DNA of 64,000 bases from Prosapia bicincta (taxonomy: Eukaryota; Arthropoda; Insecta; Hemiptera; Cercopidae): assembly GCA_036971475.1 (NCBI GenBank), contig JBAIZL010000007.1, positions 33,498,002-33,562,001 on the forward strand, given 5' to 3'. Positions 37,612 to 50,626 of the stretch are shown piece after piece. Both the position numbers and the translations under genes were made by a program. The first letter of the stretch is position 1. Each line of letters starts with the position of its first letter. The notes beneath the pieces were generated by a model. It worked only from the letters and a program-made list of their open reading frames with translations. It did not search any database and had not been told where the DNA came from.

Positions 37612-39622
37612 GTTAGCAGAATGGAGTACTAAGCCAAACATAAAGGCTACGCATCTGTATAGCCTACAAAACCAACTATATAGGCTACGTCTCTGTATAG
37701 CCAACTATATAGGCTACGCATCTGTATAGGCTACAAAGCCAACTATATAAGCAACACATCTGTATAGTCTCTAAGCCAACTATATAAGCTACACAACTGT
37801 ATAGCCTACAAAGCAACTATATAGGCTAAGCATCTACATAGCCTACAAAGGCAACTATATCGGCTACGTCTATGTATAGCCAACTATTCAGGCTACGCGT
37901 CGCTTTATGAGGTTTAACATGAAAAAGCTATTTCTTACAATATCAAAACAATATTTATTTTTTCTGTAAATTAAAACAAAATAACAGTCAAGATGTCTGC
38001 AGCTATATTTGCATAAACATATAACTTCAGGGTAGGAGGTAGGGTAGAATTAAGAGAAATGGTGACATCACGTCTGCAGGATTGCTTACGTAAGTATAGA
38101 AAGACTCTCTATCGGAGAGTCCTAAAGGAAGGGTGAAATATTTCACATGTTCTGGAAACATTTGGTTATCGAAATGAGCCAATGCAAGTAACAGTTATAT
38201 CAAAGTTGTGTGAACTTGGCCCCTTCATTTTATGATTACGCACATATAATAACAAACGTGTTATGTGGTAAACAAGAACCCTAGGGGTTTTAGCAAATGG
38301 TCCTCGATTCATGATAAATACTTTTAATACTTCATTTCAGCCCTTTTTCCTACTATTTTGATATCTGGGGTATGTATCATTCCCGATATCTAGAACTGTT
38401 TAAGAGTTATACGCTCCTAACGTAATAAGAACAGCCGGAATAGATTTGGAAACAACGAGATGCAGGGTACTTTTCAAACCGTCACTATTCTTTAAATTTT
38501 TATCACATCAAGATATTTTTATACTGAATGAAAGAGGAATATCTATATTTTCATTTTCTGTTGTCAATGTTAAGGAATATATAACGGGTTTTGATTTATT
38601 GGCTCTATAAATATAGTAATTTTATAATTTATTACTGTTTAAAACATTCTTGTGTTTAATAGTTTGACAGAAATCCGCTTGCAGCAGCACCTGTCAGTAC
38701 ATTGTAACGATAATTTTACTTATACAAAAATGCCAATAACTCATGAACAAGGCAAAATTTTGAACAACTATTGGCACCACGTCAATCTACGTTAAATGCT
38801 GCTTCAAGCTATGTATATAACTCACAATCCGATTTTTCATTGAAATTTAGGAAAATTTGACGGGTCACCCCTTCTTATCTCGCAAAAGTCGAAAATTACT
38901 AGTTTTCTCGGGCCAATTACTCAAAGGCCGTTGATGGTATTCTTAAACTAAAAACTCTAAATAAAAATATAGACTTTCGTCTTTCGTTCTGTCTAAGAAA
39001 CATCTTGCTGGGCTGAATATTAACAGAGATATGACTGTTTTAAAAAAGGCTTGCATCGTGCAAACCTGGAAATGTAAAATCAGGCCGTATTTTTATCACT
39101 TTAAACGCGTATAGCTTCTAAACCGTTCAAGATATCAAACTCAAATTTTCACAAGTTGTTTCGTTAATGATTTCCAATCTTCAGATGTGTATAAAATTTA
39201 TTTTCTTGAAATATAGATATTTTGAAAAAAAAAACATTTCTTTCCTTTTTTTACTTTTTTCTATAACTATAACGATGAAAAATCACTAAATAAACAAATT
39301 GACCAAAATTTAAGTCTGATACGTCTGTTGGTTTAAGAGTTCTATGGTCAAAAAGTCAATAATCGAGGCATTTATTAGCAGATGAAGATATGCCGCATAA
39401 ATAGACCAATAATTGAATAAACTTTATTCTTAGAAAATTTGTACATTTTGTAAAAAAATTGTTTAAAATCATTATGTAGTTTTATGCAACTTAAATTTTC
39501 AATAGAAAATCATGACATCTAATATTTTGGGTTTTTTTAACGTTGATATCAATTTTGTATTGCTTAGATTGTGATTCAAGGGCACAAATTTCATTAGTTA
39601 GATTGAATCTGTGTTTTTAGTT
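37612..39622 (+). repeat. Satellite B unit 4 (2011 bp)
   Basis: Complete unit of the same class as unit 3, with only scattered substitutions. Confidence 0.93.
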
Positions 39623-41743
39623 GTTAGCAGAATGGAGTACTAAGCCAAACATAAAGGCTACGCATCTGTATAGCCTACAAAACCAACTATATAGGCTACG
39701 TCTCTGTATAGCCAACTATATAGGCTACGCATCTGTATAGGCTACAAAGCCAACTATATAAGCAACACATCTGTATAGTCTCTAAGCCAACTATATAAGC
39801 TACACAACTGTATAGCCTACAAAGCAACTATATAGGCTAAGCATCTATATAGCCTACAAAGGCAACTATATCGGCTACGTCTATGTATAGCCAACTATTC
39901 AGGCTACGCGTCGCTTTATGACGTTTAACATGAAAAAGCTATTTCTTACAATATCAAAACAATATTTATTTTTTCTGTAAATTAAAACAAAATAACAGTC
40001 AAGATGTCTGCAGCTATAGTTGCATAAACATATAACTTCAGGGTAGGAGGTAGGGTAGAATTAAGAGAAATGGTGACATCACGTCTGCAGGATTGCGTAC
40101 GTAAGTATAGAAAGACTCTCTATCGGAGAGTCCTAAAGGAAGGGTGAAATATTTCACATGTTCTGGAAACATTTGGTTATCGAAATGAGCCAATGCAAGT
40201 AACAGTTATATCAATGTTGTGTGAACTTGGCCCCTTCATTTTATGATTACGCACATATAATAACAAACGTGTTATGTGATAAACAAGAACCCTAGGGGTT
40301 TTAGCAAATCGTCCTCGATTCATGATAAATACTTTTAATACTTCATTTCAGCCCTTTTTCCTACTATTTTGATATCTGGGGTATGTGTCATTCCCGATAT
40401 CTAGAACTGTTTAAGAGTTATACGCTCCTAACGTAATAAGAACAGCCGGAATATATTTGGAAACAACGAGATGCAGGGTACTTTTCAAACCGTCACTATT
40501 CTTTAAATTTTTATCACATCAAGATATTTTTATACTGAATGAAAGAGGAATATCTATATTTTCATTTTCTGTTGTCAATGTTAAGGAATATATAACGGGT
40601 TTTGATTTATTGGCTCTATAAATATAGTAATTTTATAATTTATTACTCTTTAAAACATTCTTGTGTTTAATAGTTTGACAGAAATCCGCTGGCAGCAGCA
40701 CCTGTCAGTACATTGTAATGATAATTTTACTTATACAAAAATGCCAATAACTCATGAACAAGGCAAAATTTTGAAAAACTATTGGCACCACGTCAATCTA
40801 CGTAAAATGCTGCTTCAATCTATGTATATAACTCACAATCCGAATTTTCATTGAAATTTAGGAAAATTTGAAGGGAAAATTTTGAAAAACTATTGGCACC
40901 ACGTCAATCTACGTTAAATGTTGCTTCAATCTATGTATATAACTCACAATCCGATTTTTCATTGAAATTTAGGAAAATTTGAAGGGTCACCCCTTCTTAT
41001 CTCGCAAAAGTCGAAAAATACTAGTTTTCTCGGGCCAATTACTCAAAGGCCGTTGATGGTATTCTTAAACTAAAACCTCTAAATAAAAATATAGACTTTC
41101 GTCTTTCGTTCTGTGTAAGAAACATCTTGCTGGGCTGAATATTAACAGAGATATGACTGTTTTAAAAAAGGCTTGCATCGTGCAAACCTGGAAATGTAAA
41201 ATCAGGCCGTATTTTTATCACTTTAAACGCGTATAGCTTCTAAACCGTTCAAGATATCAAACTCAAATTTTCACAAGTTGTTTCGTTAATGATTTCCAAT
41301 CTTCAGATGTGTATAAAATTTATTTTCTTGAAATATAGGTATTTTGAAAAAAAAACATTTCTTTCCTTTTTTTACTTTTTTCTATAACTATAACGATGAA
41401 AAATCACTAAATAAACAAATTGACCAAAATTTAAGTCTGATACGTCTGTTGGTTTAAGAGTTCTATGGTCAAAAAGTCAATAATCGAGGCATTTATTAGC
41501 AGATGAAGATATGCCGCATAAATAGACCAATAATTGAATAAACTTTATTCTTAGAAAATTTGTACATTTTGTAAAAAAATTGTTTAAAATCATTATGTAG
41601 TTTTATGCAACTTAAATTTTCAATAGAAAATCATGACATCTAATATTTTGGGTTTTTTTAACGTTGATTTCAATTTTGTATTGCTTAGATTGTGATTCAA
41701 GGGCACAAATTTCATTAGTTTGATTGAATCTGTGTTTTTAGTT
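39623..41743 (+). repeat. Satellite B unit 5 (2121 bp) with a local 111-bp duplication
   Basis: Complete unit. The segment beginning AAAATTTTGAAAAACTATTG at 40765 is repeated at 40876, so a 111-bp tandem duplication accounts for most of the extra length. The first of the two copies has private changes (ACGTAAAATG, CCGAATTTTC). Confidence 0.92.
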
Positions 41744-43717
41744 GTTAGCAGAATGGAGTACTAAGCCAAACATAAAGGCTACGCATCTGTATAGCCTACA
41801 AAACCAACTATATAGGCTACGTCTCTGTATAGCCAACTATATAGGCTACGCATCTGTATAGGCTATAAAGCCAACTATATAAGCTACACAACTGTATAGC
41901 CTACAAAGCAACTATATAGGCTAAGCATCTATATAGCCTACAAAGGCAACTATATCGGCTACGTCTATGTATAGCCAACTATTCAGGCTACGCGTCGCTT
42001 TATGAGGTTTAACATGAAAAAGCTATTTCTTACAATATCAAAACAATATTTATTTTTTTTGTAAATTAAAACAAAATAACAGTCAAGATGTCTGCAGCTA
42101 TAGTTGCATAAACATATAACTTCAGGGTAGGAGGTAGGGTAGAATTAAGAGAAATGGTGACATCACGTCTGCAGGATTGCGTACGTAAGTATAGAAAGAC
42201 TCTGTATCGGAGAGTCCTAAAGGAAGGGTGAAATATTTCACATGTTCTGGAAACATTTGGTTATCGAAATGAGCCAATGCAAGTAACAGTTATATCAATG
42301 TTGTGTGAACTTGGCCCCTTCATTTTATGATTACGCAAATATAATAACAAACGTGTTATGTGGTAAACAAGAACCCTAGGGGTTTTAGCAAATCGTCCTC
42401 GATTCATGATAAATACTTTTAATACTTCATTTCTGCCCTTTTTCCTACTATTTTGATATCTGGGGTATGTGTCATTCCCGATATCTAGAACTGTTTAAGA
42501 GTTATACGCTCCTAACGTAATAAGAACAGCCGGAATATATTTGGAAACAACGAGATGCAGGGTACTTTTCAAACCGTCACTATTCTTTAAATTTTTATCA
42601 CATCAAGATATTTTTATACTGAATGAAAGAGGAATATCTATATTTTCATTTTCTGTTGTCAATGTTAAGGAATATATAACGGGTTTTGATTTATTGGCTC
42701 TATAAATATAGTAATTTTATAATTTATTACTCTTTAAAACATTCTTGTGTTTAATAGTTTGACAGAAATCCGCTTGCAGCAGCACCTGTCAGTACATTGT
42801 AACGATAATTTTACTTATACAAAAATGCCAATAACTCATGAACAAGGCAAAATTTTGAAAAACTATTGGCACCACGTCAATCTACGTTAAATGTTGCTTC
42901 AATCTATGTATATAACTCACAATCCGATTTTTCATTGAAATTTAGGAAAATTTGAAGGGTCACCCCTTCTTATCTCGCAAAAGTCGAAAATTACTCGTTT
43001 TCTCGGGCCAATTACTCAAAGGCCGTTGATGGTATTCTTAAACTAAAAACTTTAAATAAAAATATAGACTTTCGTCTTTCGTTCTGTGTAAGAAACATCT
43101 TGCTGGGCTGAATATTAACAGAGATATGACTGTTTTAAAAAAGGCTTGCATCGTGCAAACCTGGAAATGTAAAATCAGGCCGTATTTTTATCACTTTAAA
43201 CGCGTATAGCTTCTAAACCGTTCAAGATATCAAACTCAAATTTTCACAAGTTGTTTCGTTAATGATTTCCAATCTTCAGATGTGTATAAAATTTATTTTC
43301 TTGAAATATAGGTATTTTGAAAAAAAAACATTTCATTCCTTTTTTTACTTTTTTCTATAACTATAACGATGAAAAATCACTAAATAAACAAATTGACCAA
43401 AATTTAAGTCTGATACGTCTGTTGGTTTAAGAGTTCTATGGTCAAAAAGTCAATAATCGAGGCATTTATTAGCAGATGAAGATATGCCGCATAAATATAA
43501 CAATAATTGAAAAAAACTTTATTCTTAGAATATTTGTACATTTTGTAAAAAAATTGTTTAAAATCATTATGTAGTTTTATGCAACTTAAATTTTCAATAG
43601 AAAATCATGACATCTAATATTTTGGGTTTTTTTAACGTTGATATCAATTTTGTATTTCTTAGATTGTGATTCAAGGGCACAAATTTCATTAGTTTGATTG
43701 AATCTGTGTTTTTAGTT
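41744..43717 (+). repeat. Satellite B unit 6 (1974 bp)
   Basis: Complete unit of the short class, with the same length as units 2 and 10. Confidence 0.93.
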
Positions 43718-44901
43718 GTTAGCAGAATGGAGTACTAAGCCAAACATAAAGGCTACGCATCTGTATAGCCTACAAAACCAACTATATAGGCTACGCATCT
43801 GTATAGGCTATAAAGCCAACTACATAGGCTAAACATCTGTATAGCCAACTATATAGGCTACGGAACTATATAGGCTACAAAGCCAACTATATAGGCTACG
43901 CATCTGTATAGGCTACAAAGCCAACTATATAAGCAACACATCTGTATAGTCTACTAAGCAAACTATATAAGCTACACAACTGTATAGCCTACAAAGCAAC
44001 TATATAGGCTAAGCATCTATATAGCCTACAAAGGCAACTATATCGGCTACGTCTATGTATAGCCAACTATTCAGGCTACGCGTCGCTTTATGAGGTTTAA
44101 CATGAAAAAGCTATTTCTTACAATATCAAAACAATATTTATTTTTTCTGTAAATTAAAACAAAATAACAGTCAAGATGTCTGCAGCTATAGTTGCATAAA
44201 CATATAACTTCAGGGTAGGAGGTAGGGTAGAATTAAGAGAAATGGTGACATCACGTCTGCAGGATTGCGTACGTAAGTATGGAAAGACTCTCTATCGGAG
44301 ATTCCTAAAGGAAGGGTGAAATATTTCACATGTTCTGAAAACATTTGGTTATGGAAATGAGCCAATGCAAGTAACAGTTATATCAATTTTGTGTGAACTT
44401 GGCCCCTTCATTTTATGATTACGCACGTATAATAAAAAACTTGTTATGTGGTAAACAAGAACCCTAGGGGTTTTAGCAAATCGTCCTCGATTCATGATAA
44501 ATACTTTTAATACTTCATTTCTGCCCTTTTTCCTACTATTTTGATATCTGGGGTATGTGTCATTCCCGATATCTAGAACTGTTTAAGAGTTATACGCTCC
44601 TAACGTAATAAGAACAGCCGGAATATATTTGGAAACAACGAGATGCAGGGTACTTTTCAAACCGTCACTATTCTTTAAATTTTTATCACATCAAGATATT
44701 TTTATACTGAATGAAAGAGGAATATCTATATTTTCATTTTCTGTTGTCAATGTTAAGGAATATATAACGGGTTTTGATTTATTGGCTCTATAAATATAGT
44801 AATTTTATAATTTATTACTCTTTAAAACATTCTTGTGTTTAATAGTTTGACAGAAATCCGCTTGCAGCAGCACCTGTCAGTACATTGTAACGATAATTTT
44901 A
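43718..44901 (+). repeat. Satellite B unit 7, truncated at the LINE fragment
   Basis: Begins as a long-class unit with extra minisatellite modules (ACTACATAGGCTAAACATCT). It stops after CGATAATTTTA, about 1.18 kb into the unit, where LINE coding sequence begins. Confidence 0.92.
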
Positions 44902-45834
44902 AGGAGCCTCAGCCCATGTTCCTTGTGGAGCTAGCGTCCGAAAAAGACGCTCGTGAAGCAATGGCGCTGACCAGTATTTGCTTCATGCGGGTACGAGTGG
45001 AAGCTTACAGGCAGCCCACAGGTCCTGTGCAATGCTTCAACTGCCAGAGGATAGGTCATACAACAAGCTGTTGTAAGGCTACTCCTCGGTGCGTTAAATG
45101 TGGCGAGGGCCACGATTCCAAGACCTGCACAAAGGATCGAGACCACTTCAAGTGTATCCTCTGCAGGGCTAACCACACCGCGAACTATCGAGGCTGCGCC
45201 ATTTACAAGCAGGCCGCCAAATCCAAGGCCCAGGCAAAGAAGAAGGTCGATGGGGATAAAACCCCAAAACCGGCCCCTTCAGCCAAAACAAAAACACAGG
45301 TGCTCGCTCCACGGTACACAACACCGAACATTTCCTACGCCCAAGCATCTGCTTCGGCTACCTCTGGGAAGCCAGTGCAAATGCCACCTCCTACCATTAC
45401 TTCCCCCAAACCGGCCCTAATTCCAACACCTAACTTACTGACACCCAATACCATTTCTGGCCCTAAGGCAGGGTCGTCAACGACACCCCCCCGTTCCTAA
45501 AGCCAGGGTTAATCCCCCGCAAAAGGAACGAGAGGATAAACGCCCCAAGCCCACAAAGGCCAGGACGGTTTCCCAACCTCAGCCAGAGCCACATGTGGCT
45601 CCTGCAGCCCCCGTTAACCCACCCCTGACCATACCTACCTCGTCCGCTTCTATAGACTGGGCGAAAGGGACCTTTGAACCGCTCCTAAGAGTTGTTAACT
45701 CTGCTCTGACCTGGGACGCCTTCACGGGCGGACTGGGTCTTTTCATTGTCAAGACCTTATCCTCACCTCCCAAAACCTTCTCTGAATTCCTGACTTCCTT
45801 CATCCAGTACGTCTCTTCTGTCAACCATGGATAG
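44902..45834 (+). pseudogene. LINE ORF1 (gag-like) fragment with three zinc knuckles
   Basis: This gives a nucleic-acid-binding ORF1 protein of the Jockey group. Three Cys/His knuckles follow in order: CFNCQRIGHTTSCC (CX2CX4HX4C), then CVKCGEGHDSKTC, then CILCRANHTANYRGC. A Lys/Pro-rich linker follows. The frame is open from 44835, but its first 22 codons are satellite B sequence and codon 23 straddles the junction, so the ATG there is accidental. A stop at 45498-45500 follows a run of seven C (45486-45492). Skipping one base there restores a frame with a hydrophobic C-terminal tail ending at TAG 45832-45834. A one-base insertion in the C run is the simplest explanation. Confidence 0.9.
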
Positions 45835-46858
45835 GTTACCGGTCCTGATATGGAATGCCAACGGCGTTAAATATAAAAAACTAGAGCTTCTTCGCTATAT
45901 GCAAAGAAACAACTATAAACTAGCGCTTATTACAGAAACACACCTAAACCCCCAAGATAAATTCTCAATGCCAAACTTTAAAGTTTACCGCACTGACAGG
46001 ACAACTAGAAGCAGCGGCGGTACGGCTATAATAATAGATAAACGCATTACACATTTTGAATTGTTTTTGCCCGCACTCACATGCGTTGAAGCAACAGCTA
46101 TTAGGCTTGAGCTCAACGGCAGCACAACAACACTTGTATCAGCGTACAAACCCCCGGGTTCTGTTGATTACACTCGCGATTTAGAAGTTCTTCTACAGAC
46201 CTCTAGTAGGGTAATAGTCGCCGGGGACCTTAATTCTAAACACACATGCTGGGGCTGTAAGTCTACAAACACAGGAGGCCGGCAACTCCAAACCTTCTTA
46301 CAAAACACAACAGCTATACTGCTGGCCCCTCCTGAACCAACACACCACAGCACTTACCACACGGAAGACATTTTGGATATAGCTATTGCGAAAGGTCTGC
46401 TAGTGTCACCGCAACTTCACGTCGATAGAGATCTGAATTCAGATCACTAACCCGTGATAATGGCGGTTTCTGGAAGCCCTGCTCGCAAAGAGCTAAGGAA
46501 GGTGCTGAACTACAGACTGGCTGACTGGGAGTTATTCCAGTCCCAGCTGGACAGCACTCTACCTGCCACCCTAAATGTCGACTCACCACTGGACATAGAC
46601 AAAGCCGTCGGCAGCCTTACGACGGCAATACGTACTGCGATTACTAACGCGGTACCAGTTAAATGTCAGCCCAGACACTATGTACACATACCAAGGCACA
46701 TACTACATCTAATCACCCGGCGAAATAGGATCCGGCGGGCATTGCAACACGGGGTAAACAGATGCCTTCCACACACAACACTTAATCGCCATAAGAGGCA
46801 AATTAGGCGGGAACTAATTCAGTACAAAGTCGATGGCTTCCAAGCGGAATTGGCGACC
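45827..46858 (+). pseudogene. LINE ORF2 fragment: apurinic-type endonuclease and linker
   Basis: ORF2 starts with ATGGATAG, so it overlaps the ORF1 stop by 8 bases, an arrangement typical of stop-restart translation in LINEs. Endonuclease motifs are present: N10/N12 in LIWNANG, E37 in LITETHL, Y107 in SAYKPPG, D134 and N136 in VAGDLNSKH, and the terminal SDH at 205-207. A TAA directly after SDH (46448-46450) replaces the residue before PVIM. The same frame then continues for about 136 codons, so this is a single nonsense change. The frame runs into satellite B after 46858, before any reverse transcriptase motif. The fragment cannot make a working ORF2 protein. Confidence 0.92.
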
Positions 46859-48510
46859 TTAAAACAAAATAACAGTCAAGTTGTCTGCAGCTATAGTTGC
46901 ATAAACATATAACTTCAGGGTAGGAGGTAGGGTAGAATTAAGAGAAATGGTGACATCACGTTTGCAGGATTGCGTACGTAAGTATAGAAAGACTCTCTAT
47001 CGGAGAGTCCTAAAGGAAGGGTGAAATATTTCACATGTTCTGGAAACATTTGGTTATCGAAATGAGCCAATGCAAGTAACAGTTATATCAATGTTGTGTG
47101 AACTTGGCCCCTTCATTTTATGATTACGCACAAATAATAACAAACGTGTTATGTGGTAAACAAGAACCCTAGGGGTTTTAGCAAATCGTCCTCGATTCAT
47201 GATAAATACTTTTAATACTTCATTTCAGCCCTTTTTCCTACTATTTTGATATCTGGGGTATGTGTCATTCCCGATATCTAGAACTGTTTAAGAGTTATAC
47301 GCTCCTAACGTAATAAGAACAGCCGGAATATATTTGGAAACAACGAGATGCAGGGTACTTTTCAAACCGTCACTATTCTTTAAATTTTTATCACATCAAG
47401 ATATTTTTATACTGAATGAAAGAGGAATATCTATATTTTCATTTTCTGTTGTCAATGTTAAGGAATATATAACGGGTTTTGATTTATTGGCTCTATAAAT
47501 ATAGTAATTTTATAATTTATTACTCTTTAAAACATTCTTGTGTTTAATAGTTTGACAGAAATCCGCTTGCAGCAGCACCTGTCAGTACATTGTAACGATA
47601 ATTTTACTTATACAAAAATGCCAATAACTCATGAACAAGGCAAAATTTTGAAAAACTATTGGCACCACGTCAATCTACGTTAAATGCTGCTTCAATCTAT
47701 ATATATAACTCACAATCCGATTTTTCATTGAAATTTAGGAAAATTTGAAGTGTCACCCCTTCTTATCTCGCAAAAGTCGAAAATTACTCGTTTTCTCGGG
47801 CCAATTACTCAAAGGCCGTTGATGGTATTCTTAAACTAAAAACTCTAAATAAAAATATAGACTTTCGTCTTTCGTTCTGTGTAAGAAACATCTTGCTGGG
47901 CTGAATATTAACAGAGATATGACTGTTTTAACAAAGGCTTGCATCGTGCAAACCTGGAAATGTAAAATCAGGCCGTATTTTTATCACTTTAAACGCGTAT
48001 AGCTTCTAAACCGTTCAAGATATCAAACTCAAATTTTCACAAGTTGTTTCGTTAATGATTTCCAATCTTCAGATGTGTATAAAATTTATTTTCTTGAAAT
48101 ATAGGTATTTTGAAAAAAAAAACACTTCATTCCTTTTTTTACTTTTTTCTATAACTATAACGATGAAAAATCACTAAATAAACAAATTGACCAAAATTTA
48201 AGTCTGATACGTCTGTTGGTTTAAGAGTTCTATGGTCAAAAAGTCAATAATCGAGGCATTTATTAGCAGATGAAGATATGCCGCATAAATAGACCAATAA
48301 TTGAATAAACTTTATTCTTAGAAAATTTGTACATTTTGTAAAAAAATTGTTTAAAATCATTATGTAGTTTTATGCAACTTAAATTTTCAATAGAAAATCA
48401 TGACATCTAATATTTTGGGTTTTTTTAACGTTGATATCAATTTTGTATTGCTTAGATTGTGATTCAAGGGCACAAATTTCATTAGTTTGATTGAATCTGT
48501 GTTTTTAGTT
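46859..48510 (+). repeat. Satellite B unit 8, 5'-truncated
   Basis: Starts at TTAAAACAAAATAACAGTC, about 340 bp into the unit, immediately after the LINE fragment, and runs to the unit end. The minisatellite is therefore absent. Confidence 0.92.
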
Positions 48511-50626
48511 GTTAGCAGAATGGAGTACTAAGCCAAACATAAAGGCTACGCATCTGTATAGCCTACAAAACCAACTATATAGGCTACGTCTCTGTATAAC
48601 CAACTATATAGGCTACGCATCTGTATAGGCTATAAAGCCAACTACATAGGCTAAACATCTGTATAGCCAACTATATAGGCTACGGAAATATATAGGCTAC
48701 AAAGCCAACTATATAGGCTACGCATCTGTATAGGCTACAAAGCCAACTATATAAGCAACACATCTGTATAGTCTACTAAGCCAACTATATAAGCTACACA
48801 ACTGTATAGCCTACAAAGCAACTATATAGGCTAAGCAACTATATAGCCTACAAAGGCAACTATATCGGCTACGTCTATGTATAGCCAACTATTCAGGCTA
48901 CGCGTCGCTTTATGAGGTTTAACATGAAAAAGCTATTTCTTACAATATCAAAACAATATTTATTTTTTCTGTAAATTAAAACAAAATAACAGTCAAGATG
49001 TCTGCAGCTATAGTTGCAAAAACATATAACTTCAGGGTAAGAGGTAGGGTAGAATTAAGAGAAATGGTGACATCACGTTTGCAGGATTGCGTACGTAAGT
49101 ATAGAAAGACTCTCTATCGGAGAGTCCTAAAGGAAGGGTGAAATATTTCACATGTTCTGAAAACATTTGGTTATCGAAATGAGCCAATGCAAGTAACAGT
49201 TATATCAATGTTGTGTGAACTTGGCCCCTTCATTTTATGATTACGCACATATAATAACAAACGTGTTATGTGGTAAACAAGAACCCTAGGGGTTTTAGCA
49301 AATCGTCCTCGATTCATGATAAATACTTTTAATACTTCATTTCTGCCCTTTTTCCTACTATTTTGATATCTGGGGTATGTGTCATTCCCGATATCTAGAA
49401 CTGTTTAAGAGTTATACGCTCCTAACGTAATAAGAACAGCCGGAATATATTTGGAAACAACGAGATGCAGGGTACTTTTCAAACCGTCACTATTCTTTAA
49501 ATTTTTATCACATCAAGATATTTTTATACTGAATGAAAGAGGAATATCTATATTTTCATTTTCTGTTGTCAATGTTAAGGAATATATAACGGGTTTTGAT
49601 TTATTGGCTCTATAAATATAGTAATTTTATAATTTATTACTCTTTAAAACATTCTTGTGTTTAATAGTTTGACAGAAATCCGCTTGCAGCAGCACCTGTC
49701 AGTACATTGTAACGATAATTTTACTTATACAAAAATGCCAATAATTCATGAACAAGGCAAAATTTTGAAAAACTATTGGCACCACGTCAATCTACGTTAA
49801 ATGCTGCTTCAAGCTATGTATATAACTCACAATCCGATTTTTCATTGAAATTTAGGAAAATTTGAAGGGTCACCCCTTCTTATCTCGCAAAAGTCGAAAA
49901 TTACTCGTTTTCTCGGGCCAATTACTCAAAGGCCGTTGATGGTATTCTTAAACTAAAAACTCTAAATAAAAATATAGACTTTCGTCTTTCGTTCTGTGTA
50001 AGAAACATCTTGCTGGGCTGAATATTAACAGAGATATGACTGTTTTAAAAAAGGCTTGCATCGTGCACACCTGGAAATGTAAAATCAGGCCGTATTTTTA
50101 TCACTTTAAACGCGTATAGCTTCTAAACCGTTCAAGATATCAAACTCAAATTTTCACAAGTTGTTTCGTTAATGATTTCCAATCTTCAGATGTGTATAAA
50201 ATTTATTTTCTTGAAATATAGGTATTTTGAAAAAAAAACATTTCTTTCCTTTTTTTACTTTTTTCTATAACTATAACGATGAAAAATCACTAAATAAACA
50301 AATTGACCAAAATTTAAGTCTGATACGTCTGTTGGTTTAAGAGTTCTATGGTCAAAAAGTCAATAATCGAGGCATTTATTAGCAGATGAAGATATGCCGC
50401 ATAAATAGACCAATAATTGAATAAACTTTATTCTTAGAAAATTTGTACATTTTGTAAAAAAATTGTTTAAAATCATTATGTAGTTTTATGCAACTTAAAT
50501 TTTCAATAGAAAATCGTGACATCTAATATTTTGGGTTTTTTTAACGTTGATATCAATTTTGTATTGCTTAGATTGTGATTCAAGGGCACAAATTTCATTA
50601 GTTTGATTGAATCTGTGTTTTTAGTT
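48511..50626 (+). repeat. Satellite B unit 9 (2116 bp, long class)
   Basis: Complete unit with an enlarged minisatellite that includes ACTACATAGGCTAAACATCT and GGCTACGGAAATATATAGG modules. Confidence 0.93.

Larger units (their letters stand above)
44902..46858 (+). mobile_element. Internal fragment of a Jockey-like non-LTR retrotransposon
   Basis: About 1957 bp of GC-richer sequence carry the C-terminal part of ORF1 (zinc knuckles) and the N-terminal part of ORF2 (endonuclease and linker). The ORF1 start, the reverse transcriptase and any 3' tail or poly(A) are missing. Normal target-primed insertion keeps the 3' end, so this is not a simple insertion. The flanking B sequence also does not rejoin in register. 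The left flank stops ~1.18 kb into a unit and the right flank resumes ~0.34 kb into a unit. Confidence 0.9.

Noticed and set aside
40663..40854. 63-codon ORF in satellite B
   Set aside because: Opened by private substitutions in one unit only; the other units have stops there.
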